DNA from: Euryarchaeota archaeon UBA36
Lineage (GTDB): Archaea > Thermoplasmatota > Poseidoniia > Poseidoniales > Thalassarchaeaceae
Reading direction: 5' to 3'
Length of the DNA: 5,213 bases
NCBI GenBank assembly: GCA_002496485.1
Contig: DAJW01000084.1
Coordinates: forward strand, 1 to 5,213
Below the pieces are notes generated by a model. The model was not told the DNA's origin, ran no database searches, and saw only the letters and a program-made list of their open reading frames with translations. Made by a program: the position numbers and the translations under genes. Every line of letters begins with the position of its first letter. Position 1 is the first letter of the stretch. Below, one piece after another: positions 1-4,860 of this stretch.

Positions 1-311
1 TTTTCAAATTCTCCCTTTTTATACATGGAGATTGTGTTGTTTAGTTCATCATAATTGTCATCAATATCAATTTCAAATAACCTTGCAAAATCAACAATCT
101 GTTGTTTTTTTATCTTGTTAGTGACTGAATAATTGATTCCAAAAATTATCAAATATACTAAAATTATAATTGAATTATAGGCTAGATTAGGTGATAGAAA
201 AATTATCGTAATTGTTACAAAAATAGTTAACAATAAACTAGAACTTATCAAATAAAGATTCAGTTTTGTAATTCGATTGATAAATAAATCATAATCAGAA
301 TTAGTTTCCAT
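1..311 (-). CDS. Small two-helix membrane protein, 3' end beyond window
   Basis: This reading frame is open from an ATG at 311 to the left edge, giving 103 visible residues with no stop, so it is a gene truncated by the window. I do not recognise a family. Residues 1-18 are polar. Two hydrophobic segments follow, at about 19-39 and 46-64, separated by a short turn containing Ser-Pro-Asn. Then comes a basic stretch (NKIKKQQ, 65-71) and an acidic, probably cytoplasmic tail (about 72-103). By the positive-inside rule the basic stretch should lie in the cytoplasm, which gives a helical hairpin with both ends inside. The start is supported by AGGA at 319-322, seven bases before the ATG, and by its position only 4 bp after the stop of the upstream gene, so translational coupling is likely. 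The upstream neighbour has the same two-helix layout. Base composition is very AT-rich. Function unknown. Confidence 0.72.
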   Translation of the reverse strand, partial: METNSDYDLFINRITKLNLYLISSSLLLTIFVTITIIFLSPNLAYNSIIILVYLIIFGINYSVTNKIKKQQIVDFARLFEIDIDDNYDELNNTISMYKKGEFE

Positions 312-315
312 ATTC

Positions 316-633
316 TCATCCTTTATTTATTAGCGAATTTAGCGTGTCAATCAAGTCTTCTTTTTCTAAACTTTCTTCTTTCCACCTCAGAGCATTTATT
401 GCTGTTAATTTACTTGACTTTATTGAATTGCTCATTCTATCATATGCAAATTGAATCAGTAAACCCATTACTAAGAATGCAGCAAGTCCGAAATGCCAAG
501 ATGTTAAGTAACCAATAATTACAGAAATAATAACTGCTTGAATTGATGCGAAAATGACCCTAAATTTCATTCTTTTTTCAGATTCAAAGGTGTCCAAAAG
601 CCTTTGTGCAGCTTGTTTACGTGTAGTTGTCAT
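316..633 (-). CDS. Small two-helix membrane protein, 105 aa, unknown function
   Basis: I chose the ATG at 633 (protein starting MTTTRKQAAQ). A start at 690 would give 19 extra residues and overlap the end of the upstream gene, and a weak GGGAT element lies just upstream of 633. Residues 1-23 form a basic, probably helical N-terminus. Hydrophobic segments lie at about 24-43 and 48-64, joined by a very short loop around Thr-Ser-Trp-His. A tail of about 40 residues follows, with Asp-Arg right after the second helix and a charged, helix-prone end (LEKEDLIDTLNSLINKG). There is no signal peptide or catalytic motif. The gene lies 22 bp after the 201-aa gene and 4 bp before a second two-helix membrane protein, so co-transcription is likely. 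The two may be diverged paralogues or partner subunits, but sequence similarity by eye is weak. The protein is real by context and composition; its function is unknown. Confidence 0.7.
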   Translation of the reverse strand: MTTTRKQAAQRLLDTFESEKRMKFRVIFASIQAVIISVIIGYLTSWHFGLAAFLVMGLLIQFAYDRMSNSIKSSKLTAINALRWKEESLEKEDLIDTLNSLINKG

Positions 634-655
634 AATAATCCCAATAAATGAAAAC

Positions 656-1261
656 TTAGATTGAAATGAAACAATCATCATCGACTTCAATTATTGAGCC
701 ATTCATAAGCAAGTATTCAATCGCCTCATCAATTTCTTCAAATGATACACCATTAGCATCCATTTCTAATACAATTGTTTCTAATGTTGCAACCGGCTCA
801 CCTCTAGCGATTTCTTTTTCGATGGCCATAAGTAATAATTGACAAGCTACTGCCAGTAAAGGATCATCTCCTTGTGAATCTGGTAATAATTCAAGGAATG
901 TATTGGCAGGATGTGAATCACCACTTTCCGAAATATCATTTTCAACTGCTCTTGAACCCAAACCCAACATTGACTTATCATAATCTAAATCAAAGCAATC
1001 AAAGAGATTTTTTTGATTAGAGTCTTTTGTATTATTATTATCATTTCTAATTCTTTTAGATAGGTCTTGCAGCCTTTTTAGGCGTTGTTCAGATTTTATT
1101 TTTTCACGGTTAAGGTCTACTGAAACTAATTCTAAGGCCATCTTGGATTGTTGAATTAACCATTCTTCTAAAGTCCAATTAGGGTCTATTCCAGTCATTA
1201 CTTCACAGAGAGTTTGAATTTCTTCGGGCATTGATTCAATATGAAGCCGGTCCTCTCTCAT
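656..1261 (-). CDS. Hypothetical protein with C-terminal winged-helix-like domain, 201 aa
   Basis: I do not recognise the whole protein. Residues 1-34 contain a short acidic region with paired tryptophans (NWTLEEW). Residues 35-72 are a charged helix, probably coiled coil, rich in Lys/Arg/Glu. Residues 73-130 are low-complexity and acidic (Asn-rich run, Asp/Ser-rich) and probably a flexible linker. Residues 134-201 look like a compact winged helix: a helix (LLAVACQLLLMAIEKE), then a helix-turn-helix shape (GVSFEEIDEAIEYLLMNGSI) and a terminal beta wing (IIEVDDDCFISI). That pattern resembles the C-terminal winged helix of archaeal MCM helicases, where the last helix is followed by a G-x-I-hydrophobic-E strand. 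This is inference from pattern only. No Shine-Dalgarno site precedes the ATG at 1261; the internal ATG at 1231 is an alternative start. The gene follows the 207-aa gene by 55 bp and precedes two small membrane-protein genes. It may be a DNA-binding or protein-interaction adaptor. Confidence 0.75.
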   Translation of the reverse strand: MREDRLHIESMPEEIQTLCEVMTGIDPNWTLEEWLIQQSKMALELVSVDLNREKIKSEQRLKRLQDLSKRIRNDNNNTKDSNQKNLFDCFDLDYDKSMLGLGSRAVENDISESGDSHPANTFLELLPDSQGDDPLLAVACQLLLMAIEKEIARGEPVATLETIVLEMDANGVSFEEIDEAIEYLLMNGSIIEVDDDCFISI

Positions 1262-1310
1262 AACACTGTTTGAATCGTGACAGCCTATGAAGACTCGGTT
1301 TGAAAAATCA

Positions 1311-1325
1311 AATAATTTAATTATT
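1311..1325. repeat. AT-only 7-bp inverted repeat at the end of the 207-aa gene
   Basis: Bases 1311-1317 (AATAATT) and 1319-1325 (AATTATT) are perfect reverse complements around one central base. The repeat covers the last codons and stop of the 207-aa gene. A second weak inverted pair, TTTGA/TCAAA with a 4-base spacer, lies beside it at 1299-1312. Both are too AT-rich to be a strong terminator. They may be a promoter-like AT element for the downstream 201-aa gene, or simply chance in an AT-rich sequence. Confidence 0.25.
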
Positions 1326-1940
1326 CATCCTATTTTTCCACTCATGTTCAAATTGGGCCCACATTTCTTGTTCGATTTGTTCGCGAAGCTGTGCTTCAAT
1401 TTGAGGTTGTAATTCAGTTATCAACTGTTCTTGAATTTCATAGGCCATTGTCTGTCTGACATGTGCCTCAGTAGCCCTAATTAATTCTTCACGTTCCTGT
1501 TCTTCGAGTACAGTAGAGTGGCCTATGTTTTCATTATTATTCCGGTTAATTTCAGCCTGAACAATTCTCTCTATTTCACTCATCAACCTTTTTACAATTG
1601 CTAATTCCCAATCTTCTCTTGCACTAGGTGTTTTCATTCTAGCTGCTTCATTTCTTAATGTTTGAACAATTCTCGCTCTAACCGGGTTACCAATTTCAAA
1701 ATCGCGTGCACCAGATACAAAACCAACAATTGCGTCTAGCCATTCGCCCTCATCTATACTATGACCGCAACCAGGGCAGTTAATTTCTGAAGAATCAGTG
1801 TTTAAGATATTCTTTTCTTTAGGTTTTGAATCTCTACGAGCAGAACGCCTTTGTGGAGCAGGAGCCTCTTCTAAATCAAATGAAATACTAGTGCCAAAAG
1901 TTCCTTTTTTAGTAGGATTAATATCGGGTTCTCTCACCAT
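1317..1940 (-). CDS. Hypothetical protein with CPGC knuckle and long C-terminal charged helix, 207 aa
   Basis: I do not recognise a named family. Residues 1-50 are polar and probably disordered, with an Ala/Pro stretch and a basic patch (QRRSARRDSKPKEK, 30-43). Residues 55-58 are CPGC, followed by GH, which resembles half of a zinc ribbon. No second Cys pair exists anywhere in the protein; His60 and His141 are the nearest possible ligands. Residues 65-130 are predominantly helical (WLDAIVGF, RARIVQTLRNEAARM, ELAIVKRLMSEIERIV). After an Asn-rich break (133-137), residues about 145-203 form one long Glu/Gln/Arg helix, probably a coiled coil, with repeated Q-hydrophobic-x-x spacing. The predicted start is the ATG at 1940, but the next codon is GTG (1937) and the GAGGAG at 1942-1947 is better spaced for that GTG. 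The gene sits 66 bp after the ligase gene with a possible TATA box of its own, so it may start a separate transcript. It may be a scaffold or oligomerising protein; function unknown. Confidence 0.75.
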   Translation of the reverse strand: MVREPDINPTKKGTFGTSISFDLEEAPAPQRRSARRDSKPKEKNILNTDSSEINCPGCGHSIDEGEWLDAIVGFVSGARDFEIGNPVRARIVQTLRNEAARMKTPSAREDWELAIVKRLMSEIERIVQAEINRNNNENIGHSTVLEEQEREELIRATEAHVRQTMAYEIQEQLITELQPQIEAQLREQIEQEMWAQFEHEWKNRMNN

Positions 1941-1941
1941 T

Positions 1942-1947
1942 CTCCTC
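1942..1947 (-). promoter_or_regulatory. Shine-Dalgarno site that decides the start of the 207-aa gene
   Basis: The minus strand reads GAGGAG at 1947-1942, only one base before the ATG at 1940 but four bases before an in-frame GTG at 1937. The spacing fits GTG initiation better than ATG initiation. The real N-terminus may therefore be one residue shorter, which does not affect the rest of the protein. Confidence 0.5.
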
Positions 1948-1967
1948 GATAATCAGTACATCAGTGT

Positions 1968-1976
1968 CAATAAAAG
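1968..1976 (-). promoter_or_regulatory. Possible archaeal TATA box for the 207-aa gene
   Basis: The minus strand reads CTTTTATTG, preceded by the purine-rich GGAAGA, a plausible BRE. Its centre is about 32 nt upstream of the ATG at 1940, which would place transcription start a few bases before the gene. If real, the four-gene block on the left has its own promoter in addition to any read-through from nadC and the ligase. In such AT-rich sequence this is a weak call. Confidence 0.3.
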
Positions 1977-2006
1977 TCTTCCGCCGTCAAAAATTTTCAA
2001 TAGCGA

Positions 2007-2771
2007 TTAAATCTGTAAATCATATTTTTCGGAAAGAGATTTTGTTATGTACAGAATTGATTTTTGTATAGTTTTAGCATTCTCATAATTTTCCCCATCG
2101 TTCAACTGATCATCATTTTCAATCAAAGAAAGCATATTTCTAGCAACTCTAGATATTTCATCTACAATTGTAATACTCGCCATTCGAGATGAACGAGAGA
2201 GTGGATTTAGGTCGACGACAATTACTGTTTTTCCCATCGCTACCAATGCTTCGCAACGGTCACCATCTTCAAGTGGGACTAGAATGACTTCGCTAGAAAA
2301 TATTCCATCTTTGCAGCATTTAGCTCTCGGGCCTTCCAATCCAGGAATTAGTGAATCAGGATTTGCACCGAGAATTTTGACATTCAATCCGAATTTTTCA
2401 TTTATTGATTCTAGATGTTCCAATAAAACCTTCATCCTTTCAGGTGTTCTGTAGAAAATATTTACTTCTACTGGACAATCGATGGCAGATGCTATTTTCA
2501 TCAATTCAATTCCTGCTAACGCGGTAGTATTTCCATTAAGACTTATTACACATTTTTTGGCGTTTATTAATTGATTCAATGCGAACTCGGTTGCTAACAT
2601 TGCTGAAGGAATAGTTTGTTCACCAAGAAGATAATCATAAGCCTCCCCCCTTCCATGAGCGATTAGTGCGCTTCCTGCTAACATACCTTTCTCTGCTGCT
2701 TTTTCTAACTGATGTCGCTTAAGCAATGATTGATATCTCGGGTGACTAGGATCTGCAGCGAAATCATCCAT
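2007..2771 (-). CDS. 4-phosphopantoate--beta-alanine ligase (archaeal phosphopantothenate synthetase)
   Basis: This cytoplasmic enzyme joins 4-phosphopantoate to beta-alanine with ATP, giving 4'-phosphopantothenate for coenzyme A synthesis. Together with pantoate kinase it replaces the bacterial PanC-PanK order of reactions; the pathway was worked out in Thermococcus kodakarensis. The 254-aa length is normal. Family signatures occur in order: HPRYQSLLKRH at 10-20, GRGEAYDYLLGE at 40-51, the nucleotide-site-like NGNTTAL at 79-85, NIFYRTPER at 104-112, GLEGPR at 144-149, VPLEDGDRCEAL at 165-176 and DLNPLSRSSRMASITIVD at 187-204. The last two are the most diagnostic of the family. The tail after about 215 is variable and charged. 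The ATG at 2771 is supported by a strong Shine-Dalgarno site and lies 12 bp after the nadC stop, so the two genes are probably one operon. Its pathway partner is encoded on the opposite strand beyond nadC. Confidence 0.95.
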   Translation of the reverse strand: MDDFAADPSHPRYQSLLKRHQLEKAAEKGMLAGSALIAHGRGEAYDYLLGEQTIPSAMLATEFALNQLINAKKCVISLNGNTTALAGIELMKIASAIDCPVEVNIFYRTPERMKVLLEHLESINEKFGLNVKILGANPDSLIPGLEGPRAKCCKDGIFSSEVILVPLEDGDRCEALVAMGKTVIVVDLNPLSRSSRMASITIVDEISRVARNMLSLIENDDQLNDGENYENAKTIQKSILYITKSLSEKYDLQI

Positions 2772-2774
2772 TTT

Positions 2775-2781
2775 ATCACCT
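2775..2781 (-). promoter_or_regulatory. Strong ribosome binding site of the ligase gene
   Basis: The minus strand reads AGGTGAT, a full match to the canonical archaeal anti-Shine-Dalgarno sequence, three bases before the ATG at 2771. It falls inside the 12-bp nadC-ligase gap. This is the clearest Shine-Dalgarno site in the window and fits an internal operon gene, whereas the presumed first genes (nadC, pantoate kinase) lack one. Confidence 0.7.
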
Positions 2782-2783
2782 GA

Positions 2784-3761
2784 TTATCTAAATATCATAG
2801 AGATATCAAGTGGAGAAACTCCACGATTCAAAGAACTTGTAGATAGGACGTCTAGTCCACATTCATACCAATCTTTTAGACTGTCAAATACGATTCCTCC
2901 ACTAGCCTCTAAAATTACGCAATCTCTAACACCCATGTCAACCATTTGCGCAGCAGTATCTTTACTCTTTTCAGGTCCAAAGTTATCTAGCATTATGACG
3001 AGCTTAGGCTTATCATCAATTTCTTTTTGATTCCAAATAGCAGCAGCAGTCAAAGCCTCTTTTTGTTCTCGAGTCTCAATTTCTAAAAATGCTCCACATG
3101 TGTTAATGTCAACTTCTTGGAGGAAGTGAGCGATTCTAGAGGAATTATCACCTAATTCTTGATACATTGAGGCAAGATCATTCTCTTTAATCATCATAGC
3201 TTCATTTTTATTAAGCCTGTGACTTAAACCTCCTCCCATATGAACTGCCCATTTGTCTAACAGTCCCCAAATTGTTTTTCTTGTGCATGCAATTTGGCCT
3301 TTTGCTAATGCAGTCCATCTTTTTGTTTCTGTCGCAATACCGGAAAGTTGGCCTAGAATATTTAGAATGCTTCTCTCGATAGTAAGCAGAGTGTCTCTAT
3401 CACCACTTATTTCTGCAATTTCATCTCCATTGGAGACTTTTTTTCCATCTTTAGCAAACCATGTAATTTGAACCGAAGGCGCCCATATCTGGATAAGATG
3501 GTCTACCATCGATGTTCCTACGATAATTCCGCTTCCTTTGGCTAAAATTACTGCATTTACGTCATTACTTCCTCCCATAAATGGCATTTCAATACCATCA
3601 TCAGCCAGAATTGTGTTAATCCATCTATCCATGCTAGATAATAACATACGACTAGGGCCTTCATCGGCAGTCCACAGCAAGTGGCCACGGTCATGAGGAA
3701 GAGATTTACTATCTGCCATGAATGAGGCTAGAGGTTCAACATTTTGAAAACCTATCCTCAA
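2784..3761 (-). CDS. nadC: Carboxylating nicotinate-nucleotide diphosphorylase (quinolinate phosphoribosyltransferase)
   Basis: This enzyme converts quinolinate and PRPP to nicotinate mononucleotide, CO2 and pyrophosphate in de novo NAD synthesis. Numbering from the TTG start: the N-terminal sandwich domain covers about 30-125 (VILAKGSGIIVG, 71-82), then TIERSILNILGQLSGIAT (127-144) leads into the alpha/beta barrel. Active-site counterparts are visible: Arg130, Arg161-Lys162 in CTRKT, His181-Arg182 after GGGLS, Lys192, Glu227/Glu229, Asp259 in MLDNF, and LEASGGI (284-290). The end, DVLSTSSLNRGVSPLDIS, matches the usual C-terminal motif. Oddities are TRKT-IWGLLDKWAV in place of the common TRKT-TPGLR, Asp195 where a His is usual (IKENH), and Asn-Arg-Gly in place of Thr-His-Ser near the end. 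The 325 aa (311 from an internal ATG at 3719) exceeds the usual length of about 280. I favour TTG at 3761 because a TATA-like box lies 28 nt upstream. It is likely the first gene of an operon with the ligase. Confidence 0.92.
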   Translation of the reverse strand: MRIGFQNVEPLASFMADSKSLPHDRGHLLWTADEGPSRMLLSSMDRWINTILADDGIEMPFMGGSNDVNAVILAKGSGIIVGTSMVDHLIQIWAPSVQITWFAKDGKKVSNGDEIAEISGDRDTLLTIERSILNILGQLSGIATETKRWTALAKGQIACTRKTIWGLLDKWAVHMGGGLSHRLNKNEAMMIKENDLASMYQELGDNSSRIAHFLQEVDINTCGAFLEIETREQKEALTAAAIWNQKEIDDKPKLVIMLDNFGPEKSKDTAAQMVDMGVRDCVILEASGGIVFDSLKDWYECGLDVLSTSSLNRGVSPLDISMIFR

Positions 3762-3784
3762 ATTTTAGTCAAAATCGACTGAAA

Positions 3785-3796
3785 TGTTAAATTTTC
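3785..3796 (-). promoter_or_regulatory. Probable TATA/BRE promoter of nadC
   Basis: The minus strand reads GAAAATTTAACA. It combines a purine-A-rich BRE-like stretch with a TTTAA core centred about 28 nt upstream of the TTG at 3761. That is the archaeal TATA-to-start distance, so a leaderless mRNA beginning at the TTG is plausible. It would also drive the ligase gene. Confidence 0.45.
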
Positions 3797-3812
3797 ATCA
3801 CAGTATTCATGG

Positions 3813-3820
3813 CTATTGTA
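3813..3820 (+). promoter_or_regulatory. Possible TATA box of pantoate kinase
   Basis: CTATTGTA is centred about 27 nt before the ATG at 3844, the right distance for a leaderless archaeal transcript. It is a poor match to the consensus. The better AT block at 3787-3795 could serve instead, with a leader of about 25 nt. Confidence 0.25.
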
Positions 3821-3843
3821 CTTCTGCATCGAATTAGAAGAAT

Positions 3844-4860
3844 ATGTACGACACTATCATCGGTGGACATATCACCCTACTTTTTACCATTGAAAAGGAT
3901 GGTAGGTTATTGAGAAATCAGGGTAGTAGAGGAATCGGATTGAATATCGATCATGGTGTTAGAGTTTCAGTCACAGAAACAAAATCTGGACAAGGTCGAA
4001 AAGAGCAGCAATTTTCAGCAGGCTCTAGTTTAGATAGCGAAATGATAATTGAAGATGGACGAATTGTGGTTAGAGTAGAGGATATGGACGGAGTAGAAAT
4101 TTCTGACTCAACACAGATGTATTTTGACCTTGTAGAAGAATTACGACATGCAAAATTACTGGATAGGATTTCATCATACAAGATTGAAGTTAAGTTAGAT
4201 TTGCCTACAAGTCAGGGATTTGGTATGTCTGCTGCAGGCCTTATTGCTGTTGCTTATGCTTTTAGAGAATTGACAGGTGTGGGACTTTCAGGACAGTATT
4301 TACGATTATGTCACCGTATTGAGAGATTACATGGTTCTGGTTTAGGAGATGTATTGGGTATTTCTGCTGGTGGAGTTGAGATTCGTATTCAGGCAGGTGC
4401 GCCAGGTGCTTCAGGAAGAGCACTAGGTTTCCCATGTCCTCAACAGATATTGTTAGCTTGGCAGCCTTCGGAAGAAAGACATACATCGAAATATATCGAT
4501 GACCCTAACTGGCAGAAGAAAATTACGCGTGCAGGAATTACTGCAATTAATAGCATGAAAACTAAATCCTGGAATCATGAACAATGGGATCAAATTTTAA
4601 CACAATCAAGAAATTTCGCTGAACAATCAGAGTTACTTGAAGAAGTTGAAAGGAAACAACTACTATCCAAAACCAGAGATGTTGTTAGAGAATTGGAATT
4701 GCAAGCAAAAATTAGCATACGCCTTTGTATGCTTGGCATTTCACTGGTAATTTTACCAAGAAAATTAACAAATCCACTCAAGAAAAATGAATTAGAACAA
4801 ATCTCAAAAGAGTTAGAACAAATTGGAATTGGAACTAAGATAACAAAAATTTCAGGATGA
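3844..4860 (+). CDS. Pantoate kinase (archaeal GHMP kinase)
   Basis: This enzyme phosphorylates pantoate with ATP to 4-phosphopantoate, the first committed step of the archaeal CoA route; its product feeds the ligase encoded at 2007-2771. Visible family features: N-terminal GGHITLLF (7-14) followed by GSRGIGLNIDHGV (27-39), typical of pantoate kinases; the GHMP ATP-binding loop PTSQGFGMSAAG (121-132); the conserved HRIERLHGSGLGDVLGISAGG (157-177, spanning GLGDV and GG); and the C-terminal helix with LCMLGISLVILP (294-305), matching the family's CMLG element. Length is 338 aa, longer than the roughly 290-300 aa I expect, mainly from a charged insertion at about 46-90. The N-terminal motif has Gly-Gly before His where Pro-Gly or Pro-Ser is more usual. 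An in-frame TAG at 3835 fixes the ATG at 3844 as the earliest ATG. No clear Shine-Dalgarno site is present. It is divergent from nadC and overlaps the convergent nuclease-like gene by 9 bp. Confidence 0.93.
   Translation: MYDTIIGGHITLLFTIEKDGRLLRNQGSRGIGLNIDHGVRVSVTETKSGQGRKEQQFSAGSSLDSEMIIEDGRIVVRVEDMDGVEISDSTQMYFDLVEELRHAKLLDRISSYKIEVKLDLPTSQGFGMSAAGLIAVAYAFRELTGVGLSGQYLRLCHRIERLHGSGLGDVLGISAGGVEIRIQAGAPGASGRALGFPCPQQILLAWQPSEERHTSKYIDDPNWQKKITRAGITAINSMKTKSWNHEQWDQILTQSRNFAEQSELLEEVERKQLLSKTRDVVRELELQAKISIRLCMLGISLVILPRKLTNPLKKNELEQISKELEQIGIGTKITKISG

Noticed and set aside
634..690. Extended N-terminus for the 105-aa membrane protein, starting at 690
   Set aside because: It would overlap the coding end of the 201-aa gene by 35 bp and add an unrelated hydrophobic stretch. 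The ATG at 633 has better spacing and a weak ribosome site.
1981..2006. T-run after the ligase stop as a terminator
   Set aside because: There are only five consecutive T residues on the minus strand and no hairpin, which is not distinguishable from background in AT-rich sequence.
1798..2010. Plus-strand open frame of about 70 codons
   Set aside because: It lies antisense to the start of the 207-aa gene and crosses the intergenic gap. It has no ribosome site and a composition expected of a shadow frame.
3253..3471. Plus-strand open frame of about 72 codons inside nadC
   Set aside because: It is entirely antisense to conserved NadC motifs and has no independent coding evidence.
3951..4486. 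Minus-strand open frames inside pantoate kinase
   Set aside because: They are antisense to well-conserved GHMP kinase motifs and are serine- and leucine-rich shadow translations.
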